From Chrysoperla carnea (taxonomy: Eukaryota; Arthropoda; Insecta; Neuroptera; Chrysopidae), in NCBI RefSeq assembly GCF_905475395.1, contig NC_058341.1, positions 65,355,501 through 65,419,500 on the forward strand: DNA of 64,000 nt. The letters run 5' to 3'. Below are positions 1 through 10,370 of this stretch, in pieces (positions within the stretch are counted from its first letter, which is position 1; each line of letters opens with the position of its first letter). Made by a program: the position numbers and the translations under genes. A model generated the notes under the pieces. It made no database searches, was not told the DNA's origin, and worked only from the letters and a program-made list of their open reading frames with translations.

Positions 1-640
1 ATCATTTGAAGAGCAAGAACTTGATATCCGAAGAGGCCTATTCGAACATACAGGTAATGATATCGCCCATTATGCGGCAATAGTTTAAAGAAGATTCATG
101 TTAGGTAGGAAGCCGCAAAAATGATTGCGCGTCTAGCCGTACAATTGTTAACTAAAAGTGTGGCGGTTTCTACAAACTATTGCCCATTATAAAAATATAT
201 TGCCGATTATAATCGATGGCTTTGATATTCTTAACAGCAGATCGATATTTTCCAAAAACCCGTTAGCCGCAAAATTGGGTGAAGAAAATTTAGAATATAT
301 CACAGAACGTGTAAATTCTTTTATAAAATATATTTCTGGATTGAAATTTGAAAATAGGCGCCCTATGATTTATCCTGAGAGAAAAGTTGGATTTTTGAGA
401 TTTATCATCTGGCTTGATTTATGCAATAGAATTATTTAAAGTTTAAAATAAAAATAACATTTCGTTATGTTTTACCGTACAAACTTAGCCAAGATCATTT
501 GGAAGTATTTTTAAGTGCGTTGCGCCGTAGAGGATGTGGGTTTAATAACAACACTACTGCGCATTAATTCAAAAACGCTTATAGAAGGCTTATTTGTTTG
601 TGCGTAACGATTTACATTAGAACGTTCCACTATGGTTATC
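1..640 (+). pseudogene. P-element/THAP9-like transposase, C-terminal relic
   Basis: This is the C-terminal part of a P-element-type (THAP9-like) DNA transposase, broken by stops and frameshifts. The open stretch at 158-439 contains FDILNSRSIF, then YISGLKF and, near its end, RKVGFLRFII; these correspond to the family landmarks 'DxLNSRN', 'YIxxLK' and 'RKTGFLGF'. A second piece at about 478-600, in another frame, reads YKLSQDHLEVFLSALRRRG and then GFNNN, which is the very characteristic 'SQDHLELFFSxxR..GGxNNNPT' block of the family. A stop follows this block. The first 150 bases look like a more decayed upstream part. The relic runs off the left edge of the window, so the element's end and terminal repeats are not visible. 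It cannot encode an active enzyme. Identification rests on motif order; the exact clade is not resolved. Confidence 0.8.
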
Positions 641-1016
641 GTCAGCAATTCTGAAATCGAATTTGAAATCAGTCAAAATTTCGATATTTATAAACTTTTT
701 TGTCGATTATTTTTACAATTTGACGCTTGAAGGCTTCATCAAGCGCATGCACGGATCCAGCCCTCAAATGCGAATCGGAGTATGGACTCGCTCATGATCG
801 ATATAGTGCATTCCTACAGAGGAGATGTTTACAAAAAAATATGACGCTCTGACCAAAATTGTTTACAGTGTATTTGTTATTAATAAACCTGAATATGTTA
901 ATTTGTTCACTCACCACGTTAAACTCTAAACTACTGAACCAATTTTGATGAAATTTTTACAACTTCAAATTAAGGTAAACACCAGTATACATTTTATATT
1001 AAATAATTTTATTTAG

Positions 1017-1250
1017 GTGCCTACTTAAATAACAAATAGCTACAAGCTTTCGGTTTTTTTTTGCGAAAGCATTGATGATATCATCGATTTCTAGATGTTT
1101 AGGATAGCAAGCCCGAATAATAAAAGTCCCACCTGTCCCATTAAAGCACGCAACCAAGATTTTATCCCGTGAAGTGTAGAAAACGATCTCTCTGTGGTAG
1201 CTACGCTGACCGGAAGAGTTACGCTTCAAATCTTGGTCGCATGAGATGAG
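1017..1250 (-). pseudogene. hAT transposase dimerisation-domain (hATC) relic
   Basis: Read on the minus strand with one or two frame changes, this stretch gives LPVSVATTERSFSTLHGIKS followed by WLRA, then EIDDIINAFAKKNRKL. This is the C-terminal hATC dimerisation module of hAT transposases of the TTF/ZMYM1-like type, where 'LPVTxATxERSFSxLKxIKTWLRSxMxxxRL' is followed by a short acidic helix and 'FAxxxxRK'. The middle is frameshifted. No terminal inverted repeats were found around it. A comparable relic with its ends preserved lies at 23,248-24,056. Confidence 0.7.
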
Positions 1251-1706
1251 CTACCGACTCTGATATGGTGGAATTATTTTCACATTGTTTTCCATTTGAC
1301 CATTCAGAGTCGGTATTCATTTATAATAGTTGATTCACTATCATCAATAAATCAGCGGTGCATCGGAACCTTTTTTCACTGACTGGATATCGATATTCAA
1401 GTATTGGCACCAACATTTGGTCATTGATAACGGAATTTAATATAGGGGTATATTTAAATTGATTTCCGAAAGTACTCTTCTACCGATTTCGCTAGGATTT
1501 TCCCCCCAAAAATTATCAGAAGGGGGTTTAGTATGAAATTAGGAACAATAGACTAACTATTTAGAGCGATTCATTTTTGCTTTCATTAATATCTAATTCT
1601 ATTTAAGTGATGGGCAATCGTCATTATGAGGTTATATCTTAAATTAATTGAAGTAACATCTGCAAACTAGAAGTAAAGCTTTTAATTTATTTTATAATTG
1701 TTACAG

Positions 1707-2132
1707 AATACTTTAAGTACTTCTACAGAAAAGATGAATATTCAAGAGGAATCATTTATTGAACATGATTCACTTATTGACATTAAAGAAGAGCCAATTA
1801 TTGATATAAAAGAAGAACCAGTTGATTCCATACAAGAACAATATCAACCGATTGATCCTTTAAGTCTACCCAATTATGAAGGTGATTCATCCCAAACTGA
1901 ACAACATCAGTTAAATGTTTATAAGAATACAATGAATATGGTTAAAGTAGAAGACGTCCCATCCGAGTATAATGAAGATGCACATTTTAGAAATGATTGT
2001 CTCCAATTCGGAAATTTCGTGGGAATAGAATTGCAAAAATTAAGTGACTATAATAGTTTAGAAGTTGCCACACAACGTATTAGATCTGTAATTTTAGATG
2101 CTCAAAATGGACTTTACAAAAGTGATCTTTAA
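1707..2132 (+). CDS. Last exon of a BESS-motif nuclear protein
   Basis: A polypyrimidine-rich stretch and AG (ending at 1706) form a good splice acceptor, so this is best read as the terminal coding exon of a spliced gene. The frame is open from the acceptor to TAA at 2130-2132 (142 codons); an internal ATG at 1734 would give 132 residues. The first half is acidic, with two IKEEP and one VKVED motif, which fit the psi-K-x-E sumoylation consensus. The end, from about residue 85 of the ATG form, reads CLQFGNFVGIELQKLSD with an IRSVILDAQ helix after it. This resembles the BESS protein-interaction motif of MADF-BESS regulators such as Adf1 relatives. No MADF domain is visible upstream in the window. 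A decayed C2H2 zinc finger follows directly in another frame, so the locus may be a truncated zinc-finger gene. Function beyond a nuclear regulator is inference. Confidence 0.5.
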   Translation, partial: NTLSTSTEKMNIQEESFIEHDSLIDIKEEPIIDIKEEPVDSIQEQYQPIDPLSLPNYEGDSSQTEQHQLNVYKNTMNMVKVEDVPSEYNEDAHFRNDCLQFGNFVGIELQKLSDYNSLEVATQRIRSVILDAQNGLYKSDL

Positions 2133-2247
2133 TTCACAAAGTGCTTCAACTCGGCGTAAAGAAATTCACACCGGCGAAAAACCATATTCATGTGAAATTT
2201 GTAATACAAAATTTAGTTTTTGTATACAAAATTTAGTTTATAGTGAA
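2133..2247 (+). pseudogene. C2H2 zinc-finger relic downstream of the BESS exon
   Basis: One frame off the BESS exon, the sequence reads RRKEIHTGEKPYSCEICNTK and then FSF before losing the second half of the finger. HTGEKPY is the canonical C2H2 linker, followed by the C-x2-C knuckle. The His pair is missing. This is either a former 3' part of the BESS-exon gene cut off by a frameshift, or an independent fragment. Confidence 0.6.
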
Positions 2248-2959
2248 AGCGTACTACTTTTTTAAAAGAAAAAAATTCGTTACAGTGCAAACTCAGCAGG
2301 AAAGGGTCGATAAAGGAGTTACAAACATTGGGTAAAAAATCCAACAGCTGAATGTTTGCCGGTGAAGAGGGATGGCGGTTTAAAGGGTTGGCAAAAGGTT
2401 TTTTGCGATTTACGGCGTAAATATTCGTCCTATCAAAAAAAGGTAAAATATAAAAGTTCTAGGCAGTAAAAAAATCTAGAACTTTTATTTTTATCATTTT
2501 TTAACATAACCTCAACATTTTCGAGTAAAACAGAAAAAACTTTTTTTTTTATTTTTAATTCTTTATTCCTACAAAAAAAAAAAAAATGCAATCGTTATGT
2601 AATTTGGTAAAATTGAATTTATTTGAATTCATAAGAGCCTGTAATTTTTTTGTTTTTTCAAAGTTCAATAGTTTCTGAGAAAATCACGATTTTTTTGTAA
2701 AAAAGACCTCTATTTAAAGTCGCTCAAAAAGGTTTTTTTTAACGATAGGCAATTTCTGCGACGGTCATTTTCTTCGTGAAGACATCAAAATTCTTATAAA
2801 AAAATAAAAATATATTACTGCATGCAAAAAACTGAAAATTATATAATAATCAAATTTCATATCTATTCCCATTTTGTGATTTTTTATGCAATACAAATTA
2901 CATATTTGACATAATATTGTGTAGAAATTGTCATCAACCTAGCGGAAACGCCACTCTAC
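2248..2959. other. Gene-free AT-rich stretch
   Basis: Only homopolymer A/T runs and short imperfect inverted repeats are seen, for example a ctagaacttttat pair around 2,450-2,490. No coding frame, TIR pair or RNA gene is supported here. Confidence 0.5.
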
Positions 2960-4520
2960 TAACTGCCTACATGTCTGTGGCTTGGTAGAACTAGACAAGT
3001 TATGCTCTTTTGTAAGTAGGAGTAGGAAGGGGACATTCTCTCACTTTCTTGCACGGTACCCAGTCACCGCCATATTGCTTATTTATTTACATGGCGCTGA
3101 GTATGTTTTGTATACATTTACAGGTCCTACCGAACAAGGAGTGTATTGTATTTTGTATCGAAGTATTTTGACCCGCTAAATTTGAATTTTTAGCTTGCTC
3201 ATAGCTCAAAGTGGGTGGAAATTTGTTATAAACAAATAAATTGTTTATACGGCCATAGCTCCTAAGTTATTGAAAATTTAGTATACAAATATTATTTTAT
3301 TCAAACATGTAAAAGCAAATATTTCCTTTTTTAATTCGTCTTGATAGGACCAATAGAACCGGAAATATGATCAAAGTTGTAAACAAAAATGATAATGCAT
3401 AAGATCGGCGCGAAGCGCTTGGTTTGATACGGCTGTAGATTGGCCAATTAAAAATATTTTTGTACTTTAAGGTACTCATTTTAAAAGTATGAGTCTATAT
3501 TTTAATTTTATACACATAATAATACGTTTTATGAAATAGCAACGAAACTAGCACGATTGTAAGTATTAAGTTTTCATTTTTCCGGCCCATTATTAATTTA
3601 TAAGTCGATAGCGAGTCTTTAGCGAAAGAAAATCTCACATAATTATATATGAAACAAGTGAAAACAATTGATTGAGTTAATTGTTGAAATACCATGCATA
3701 GTCAGTGTTGATTTTTATATCACATTACACATACAAACATGTGACATATACATAACTGATAATCAAGTATAGTACATATTATAAAATTTCCGCCTAATTG
3801 GCTCCCTCACGGGTAAACAGTGATGTTTACGAAAAAATGTTTCAAACAAAAGTTGTTTAATTTTTGATAAGGAACATTTTTTACATTTAAACTTTTGTTC
3901 TATCTCTAACGGTTTACAAGATGGGTCCTACGGACCCAAGACCCAATTGACCTATGATGCTCATTTACGAACTTGACCTCACTTTTTACGTCCTGAGTAC
4001 GCTGTAAAAAGTTCAGCTCGATATCTTTTTTCGTTTTTGAGTTATCGTGTCCACAGACGGACGGACGGACGGACAACCGGAAATGGACTAATTAGGTGAT
4101 TTTATGAACACCTACGACAAAATTTTTTTCCTAGCATCATTATTTTTAAGCGTTACAAACTTGGGACTAAACTTAATATACTGTGTATATTTCATATATA
4201 CATGGTATACAAATTTGTTCTAGTTAAGAATCTTTTTGTAGGCACTCAGTGCCTTCACTATTCCATTTGAGCTGTCAAATTGGTCAATGTTTTTTGTTTA
4301 CATATTAAAAATTGAAAAAATCTGAGGCGGAAAAAGTTCATTAATCATTAATTATGTATTCATTGTCAGGAACTATTTTTCACTCAAGGATTGTTCACAC
4401 AAACGTATTCATGTTTTATCAGGAAGCGCGAAAAAGCTAAAATGGCGTCAACTGGGTACATGCACCTACTGAACCAAAACTAATCCTAGATCGAGCATAC
4501 CTTGTCTTGTTCTACCAAGG
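2960..4520 (+). repeat. Dispersed repeat 'A', copy 1, split by an R550 insertion
   Basis: This is a non-coding dispersed repeat whose second copy lies at 28,777-29,700. Shared landmarks include a block around 'ggtcctaccgaac', 'ttgtttatacggc', a block that reads MSTLKYKN on the minus strand, and a terminal block with 'atggcgtc.actgggtac' and 'cataccttgtct'. This copy is interrupted at 3,652-4,210 by another repeat; the copy at 29 kb shows the uninterrupted state. The minus-strand open frames at 3,297-3,695 belong to this repeat and do not look like genes. Confidence 0.6.
3652..4210 (-). mobile_element. R550 non-autonomous element, nested in repeat A
   Basis: This is a minus-oriented copy of the most abundant repeat of the window, called R550 here. 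In forward orientation R550 starts with a short palindrome (ataccatgtatat-n-atatacatggtat), continues through tgtctgtctgtc, ggacgtaaaaagtgag, the near-palindrome GGGTCCtacGGACCC and aaccgttagagatagaac, and ends at tttgttttcacttgttt. It has no coding capacity. Comparison with the empty site at about 29,318-29,348 fixes both ends to within a few bases. No long target duplication is evident, which argues against hAT-type or LINE insertion. Confidence 0.7.
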
Positions 4521-4917
4521 TCTGTGGTACTATATTTACTGCATATTACACAATTGACTATGTACAATATCTTTGCGAAATCGGGCCACGGGCGGATAAC
4601 GTTGACTATACGTTGACTATACTCTCTTCGTTTTCTGTTTTTCCGTGTCTCATTTTTTAACGCAAGGGCTAAAAACTTCAGAACCCAACCAAAAACTGTC
4701 GTGAGACAGTATTAAGTCGACCGATTTTTAGTAGTTCCAATTTAGACCAACAGGTTACTTTCCAATGGTGGTGTTCAAATCATAGAATATAAGTTAGAAG
4801 AAAAGATCGCGTATATAGTGTTGGGAACATCGTTTATGACTGTCGCCAATCACAGGAGGCGTTGAAAAAAGTATATACTGTGATCAAATTAAAAAAAAAT
4901 GGCGTCAATTTTTAGAT
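4521..4917. other. Old repeat fragments between repeat A and the palindrome
   Basis: Fragments here recur elsewhere: 'tagtagttccaatttagacca' variants also occur near 27,565, and 'aacgcaagggctaaa..cttcag..cccaacc' also near 39,350. No gene is seen. Confidence 0.4.
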
Positions 4918-6223
4918 AATTCTGAGTTCGGAGAAAAAAATTGAATTTAGTAGATCATTATGATACAAATTGAGGAAACTAAAATCTAACATTTTTTGAT
5001 GGTCGGAAGGGGTCCAAAAAAAATGGTAAAGTGGCCTAATCCGGTCTTTCGCGTCAGACACCGTCGGATTGAGTTAAAAATAAAAAAGTGTTTAATAAGC
5101 TTAGGCGCCGTAAAAAGGCGAAAAGAATGAGCTACGAATGAACCCGATTGGTCCATCGATGTCCCCACAAATTGCAAAAAACCATCGATTTTGCTCGAAA
5201 TTTCAAAACTTCATAGCTCTTGTTGTTTTAAAGATTTAAAGCTGAGATTTAAATGGATTGGAGCTTTTGTACCCATGAAGTATCACACACAATTTCAGCA
5301 AGATCGAATGTATACTTTTTGCAAACCGCAGCTGAATGCAAAAAACAGGACTTTTGTAAAATGGCCCTAAAAAAGTTGTGGTGCGGTAACGCGCTATTTT
5401 TTTTACGCGAGCATATGCTTCAATAGTTAAAGTAATACCTACTAAAGTGCCAACCTCTCATCTTTAGTAAAAGTTACTAAAATATTAATTTTAAATTACT
5501 ATTATTTTAAATTATAACATTAAAAATAGGCTGGAAGTAATGGGTGCAATTATTAAGACTATAATGTCACATAACTTCTGTCTCTTAATAATTGCTCCCA
5601 TTACTTCCATCCTATTTTTAATGTTATAATTTAAAATAATAGTAATTTAAAATTAATATTTTAGTAACTTTTACTAAAGATGAGAGGTTGGCACTTTAGT
5701 AGGTATTATTTTAACTATTGAAGCATATGCTCGCGTAAAAAAAATAGCGCGTTACCGCACCACAACTTTTTTAGGGCCATTTTACAAAAGTCCTGTTTTT
5801 TGCATTCAGCTGCGGTTTGCAAAAAGTATACATTCGATCTTGCTGAAATTGTGTGTGATACTTCATGGGTACAAAAGCTCCAATCCATTTAAATCTCAGC
5901 TTTAAATCTTTAAAACAACAAGAGCTATGAAGTTTTGAAATTTCGAGCAAAATCGATGGTTTTTTGCAATTTGTGGGGACATCGATGGACCAATCGGGTT
6001 CATTCGTAGCTCATTCTTTTCGCCTTTTTACGGCGCCTAAGCTTATTAAACACTTTTTTATTTTTAACTCAATCCGACGGTGTCTGACGCGAAAGACCGG
6101 ATTAGGCCACTTTACCATTTTTTTTGGACCCCTTCCGACCATCAAAAAATGTTAGATTTTAGTTTCCTCAATTTGTATCATAATGATCTACTAAATTCAA
6201 TTTTTTTCTCCGAACTCAGAATT
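4918..6223. repeat. 1.3-kb near-perfect palindrome (two 640-bp arms)
   Basis: The left arm is 4,918-5,557 and the right arm is 5,584-6,223, with a 26-bp spacer. Paired positions always sum to 11,141, from the outer aattctgagttcgg/ccgaactcagaatt ends to the inner caattattaag/cttaataattg ends, so there is no net length change between arms. In the stretches compared by eye the arms differ at only a few bases, and both encode the same 63-residue frame on opposite strands, an effect of the symmetry. No terminal target duplication could be defined. It may be a foldback transposable element or a recent inverted duplication. Transcription through it would give a very long hairpin RNA. It ends 147 bp before the zinc-finger start codon. 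Confidence 0.95.
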
Positions 6224-6369
6224 AAATTATTCAAAAAGTTAATTTGATCACACTAATACACTTTTTTAACATTGCCAGTAATGGGAGCATTCTCCTCTAT
6301 CTTATACTCTTTGGTTGAAATTTTAAATCAAATAAAGTAAACAAACACGATTGTCAATCTAGAAAGAAA

Positions 6370-7527
6370 ATGGCAAATGATTTTTTTGATGATTTGAATC
6401 ATGAATTTTATATCAAGGAAGAAAAAGAAGAACCAAACACAAAACTTATCAATAAAAAGGAATTATGTAATGAAGATGAAGACACAATGATATTAAATGA
6501 AGCAATTATTAAAACGGAACATGAATCAATTAAGACGGAGGAAATACTAGATGAAAATGAAAAATTATTTACTGATAATTATCAAACTATTAAAACTGAA
6601 CAACAATTAAATACTGAATTTATTGGTATTAAGGATGAAATATTTGATCAAAAGGTTTTAGAAAATCAAATAATTAATGATTCAGATAAGCTTTATTCAT
6701 GTGATCAATGTGATAAAACATTTTCTTGGAACAAGAGTTTAATTCGACATAAAAAATCTCATAATGAAAAAAAGACTTTTTCATGCGAATTTTGTGATAA
6801 AATGTTTAAAACGAAACAAAGTTTAAAACAACATAAACAAACTCATAGTGAAGAAAAGCCTTTTTCGTGTGATATTTGTAACAAAACATTCAAACTTAAA
6901 CAGAAATTAATTAGACATAAACGTACACATACTGGAGAGAAACCTTTTACGTGTGAAGCTTGTCACACATCATTTACTCAGCAACATAATTTAATCAAAC
7001 ATAAACGAATACATACAGGAGAAAAACCATTTTCATGTGAAGTTTGTGATAAAAAATTTACTCAAAAAAGTAATTTAATTGAACATAAACGAACTCATTC
7101 TGAAGAAAAACCTATTTCATGTGATGTCTGTGATAAAAAATTTAACAGACAAAGGAGTTTAATTGAACATAAACGAACACATACTGGAGAAAAGCCTTTT
7201 TCTTGTGAAATTTGTAACAAAACATTTAATCTTAAACATCATTTAATTCAACATAAACCTATTCATACAAGAGAAAAGTATTTTTCATGCGAAGTCTGTG
7301 ATAAAAAATTTAAGAAACAAAGTTGTTTAATTGAACATAAACGAACTCATAGTGGAGAAAAGCCTTTTTCATGCGAAGTTTGTAATAAAACATTTAATCT
7401 TAAACAGAATTTAATTGAACATAAACGAACTCATACTGGAGAAAAACCATTTTCATGCGAAGCTTGTGATAAAACATTTCGTTTCAAAAGTAATTTACAT
7501 CAACATAAACGAATTCATTCAACATAA
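6370..7527 (+). CDS. C2H2 zinc-finger protein with ten fingers
   Basis: This is an intact single-exon frame of 385 residues. Residues 1-108 are acidic and contain several IKEE/IKTE/IKDE motifs that match the sumoylation consensus; no ZAD, BTB or KRAB domain is present. Ten C2H2 fingers follow at about residues 109-383, joined mostly by TGEKPF or SEEKPF linkers, so the protein is expected to bind DNA in the nucleus. Predicted contact residues (helix positions -1,2,3,6) from finger 1 to 10 are WKSR, TQSQ, LQKR, QHNK, QSNE, RRSE, LHHQ, KSCE, LQNE and FSNQ. The linker after finger 1 (NEKKT) and that after finger 7 (TREKY) deviate from consensus. The ATG at 6,370 is preceded by an A-rich context (gaaaATGG). 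The 1.3-kb palindrome occupies the immediate upstream region, so the promoter must lie in the 147-bp gap, in the palindrome, or beyond it. The target is unknown. Confidence 0.85.
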   Translation: MANDFFDDLNHEFYIKEEKEEPNTKLINKKELCNEDEDTMILNEAIIKTEHESIKTEEILDENEKLFTDNYQTIKTEQQLNTEFIGIKDEIFDQKVLENQIINDSDKLYSCDQCDKTFSWNKSLIRHKKSHNEKKTFSCEFCDKMFKTKQSLKQHKQTHSEEKPFSCDICNKTFKLKQKLIRHKRTHTGEKPFTCEACHTSFTQQHNLIKHKRIHTGEKPFSCEVCDKKFTQKSNLIEHKRTHSEEKPISCDVCDKKFNRQRSLIEHKRTHTGEKPFSCEICNKTFNLKHHLIQHKPIHTREKYFSCEVCDKKFKKQSCLIEHKRTHSGEKPFSCEVCNKTFNLKQNLIEHKRTHTGEKPFSCEACDKTFRFKSNLHQHKRIHST

Positions 7528-9159
7528 ATTAATTAAACTCATATAGTCTAGTCGACAAGTTCGAATTGGTGAAATACAGAAATAATGGTCGTAAAAATAT
7601 GTGTGATAGCTCGTTAGATTCGGAATGATGTCTAGAGAAATGTGCCAGAAGCGTTTTTCTCCGGAAGGCTGAATGTGTCAATAGCTTTTTTTTTAAAAGT
7701 GTCTACCCACAAATATAAAACAAACTAGTTCACTTTCAACAAGTGCACTTTTGACTTGTGGGACATTATGGAAACAAACCTTTTTGAAAATGTCAGTCGA
7801 TAATGACTATTATTTTTTTTAATAATTGTATGTCTGGATTTAATGATAATAATTAAATAAAATGATAATGTTTATATTTTGTCTTACGTAGTTAGTTAAA
7901 AAATTTTATTAATATTATTTAAAAATATAATGCTTTAATTAGCCTTTTTCCTCAGAAGATCAGATATAATTTAACTGTGTAAAATAATCCTTACCATTAT
8001 TTTGAGTGTTATAGAAAGGGGATAAGCGAGAGCAATCTTTATCAATCTTTACTTTTAAACACAGCGAAGCGGGTGGGTATCACTCTAAGTTCATTTATAC
8101 TTCGATTTTGCCATAATAAATTAAGTATATCTTGACATATTTCATATATACATGGTGTAAAACTATATATTGTCCATAATTAGAGTGCTGATACTTACCT
8201 AGAAATACTGAGTGATCAGTTTAGATAAACGCAGTCAATAGTCCTTTCCAGCCGCCATGATAAACCTGTTTTAAGAAGTCGGAATTTATTTATGTGCCCA
8301 ATAATAATATGCTGAACACAAATGCATTGCTTTTCAATTTTCTTTGTTAAGATCTCTACTTCTGAAGTTAAACAATCTTTTCCATTCAAAAATAGATGAA
8401 TATTTAAATGTACTTGTGCTTTGCTTCGACTATATCAAGTTTCAAGTTTCGATTACACATTCAATTTTCAGGATCAGATATTGATCCCTCATATGCACCA
8501 GATAAAAAACTAACCCAGGCAATTGAATTACTCATTTGTGTATCGTTCATTTATGTGACCAACGTATATTTCACCATCTTCACTGCAGCTGATGGATATT
8601 TTTTAGTTAAGAATGATCTCAAAAGCTAGTTCATTAATTTTGGTACGGTATGAGTTTACACGGACCTAAAATTTTTCCCACAACTTTCATCTGCTTTCGC
8701 ATTAAGCTTCTCCATTATCTGAGTAGTTGAAGCCCAAATAAAGTGTTTCCATCGATCTGAATGTCGCTCAAAAGTTATCTAGAGTCAAAGGTCACAAAAT
8801 AAGATTGTTCGCGAATATTTCATCAACGGCCAATACTATCGAAAAAATAGTGGTTATCAAATTTGTATATTAGGACATTACCTACAAAAAAACCACACAA
8901 TTACTTTTTTTTCTTAAGACTAACGGTTTTGAAGAAAATAAATGAAATATAGATATAAATGAAGTAACTATTACAAAAAAATTGGATGATCAACTTCAAA
9001 AATTTTTGAATTATGAACTAGCTCCATTTTTATTTTCGCTCTCAATGAGAATGGAATACGTAAAAATAAAAAATACAGATACCGTTAAAGAGTGCATACT
9101 GTACGGGTACAACTTTTTGAATCGAATTTTCTTAAAATACCGTTAGTCTTACGAAAAAA
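7528..9159. other. Gene-poor stretch with decayed repeats
   Basis: 7,800-7,945 is related (inverted) to the interior of the double-hairpin element at 59,351-59,718, including the terminal 'ttagcctttttcctcagaaga'. Near 8,060 a reversed 'gcgaagcggg' is a decayed end of the same class as the Helitron-like element at 19,971. At 8,408-8,629 a 73-codon frame preceded by a plausible acceptor (caattttcag) has two hydrophobic stretches but matches no family I can name. No confident gene. Confidence 0.4.
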
Positions 9160-9445
9160 AGCAATTTGATGTTAAAACTTTTTGAGCATGTTGTGAGTAC
9201 CTAATTAAAGTAAATTGGAAAGTAGCAAGCATGAATTTTAGTTCCCGTGATAAATTCATCAGTTTTTTTGCTGAATAAAACATAGAAAAAGGTGCGACAA
9301 CCATCTTTTCGTTGTAACTCTGTTAATTTTCGTGCAAATGAATTGAAATGTTTTTCATTTTCAAGGTTTTTTATTGTACTTTTAAAAGTGTATGATATAC
9401 TTTTTTCAAAATTCGTCAAATTTTTCACTTATTTAACTTTAAATA
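9160..9445. repeat. Dispersed repeat; inverted partner at 25,700-25,965
   Basis: Blocks such as 'gttgtgagtacc', 'tttgctgaataaaac', 'gtgcaaatgaattg' and 'ttcaaaattcgtcaaatttttca' recur in reverse complement at 25.7-25.97 kb. No coding potential is supported despite overlapping frames on both strands. Confidence 0.55.
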
Positions 9446-10370
9446 CTCGAATCAAAAATATAATTTTTCACTTAATCGAATCACTTTGCGGCGCTCGTAC
9501 GCCGAAAATGACTCGAAAAGGGGATATTGTCAAAAAACTGCTTTTCGACGCAATTTTTTCAATAAAGCGGCAAAGATATAAAGTAGCAGAGCGGAAATTT
9601 GAAAAGAGCACGTAAAAATCTATAAAATTACTCATTTTCAAAACTCTCGGAAAACTTTCCAGGTAAAACTGCCAGATGACTAATTTGATAATCTCCATAC
9701 GGATCGATGCAAACTTTTGGGATTTTGTTTAGAACCACAAATAGAAGGTTCATGCAAAAATCCAGTTTTTCGAGAATCTTTCCAAAGTTCGATGTTTATT
9801 GTTTATTCCCTGGATTATAATATGAAATCCATAAATCAAATTCGATCTGGCTTTTAAAGAACAAAATACAATCACAAAAAATATTTTAATTAAAAAAAAA
9901 AATGTAACATTCAAATTGATGATTGCGAACAATTTTCATATAACGAAATTTTCGTATTACAAAATATTAAGAAAGCTATAGAACTAATTAAAGACTAATT
10001 CATTATAAAACAGTAGGTTATATGTATAAAATTATGGCTTTATCTTGAAAAAGGCTCTGTAGTATTATTTTAGTAGAATCTAGGAAGCAAATCTTGTTTC
10101 CCAATCTTTTTGTTACATCATACTTTCGACTTTTAGAATATAAGCCGTTAAAAATCAGTTTTTCTTTAATAACTCCGTATTTATTAATTTTAAGGAACAA
10201 AATAGGTTGTAAAAATTCAATACACAACCCATACACAAAATGGATACTTGATAAATGGGACTTAATGAAATTTAGCGAATTATTTACTAATCATAGCGCA
10301 TTCAATTGTATAAAACTTTTATCTGTTGATTTCCATTCTCTTCTTTTTGAGCTAATGAAGTTTTATGGAC
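9446..10370. other. No recognisable feature
   Basis: AT-rich DNA with several overlapping short frames on both strands (9,468-9,698; 9,750-9,932; 10,018-10,408). None has domain motifs, splice signals or a believable composition. Confidence 0.4.

Noticed and set aside
2982..3695. Small genes within repeat A (65, 60 and 66 codons)
   Set aside because: The same frames recur in the repeat copy at 29 kb as part of a non-coding dispersed element.
4986..6155. Two identical 63-residue genes on opposite strands
   Set aside because: They are the same stretch read in the two arms of a palindrome; composition and lack of any family match argue against coding.
8408..8629. Chemoreceptor exon
   Set aside because: Two hydrophobic stretches and a possible acceptor, but no receptor signature motif and no partner exon.
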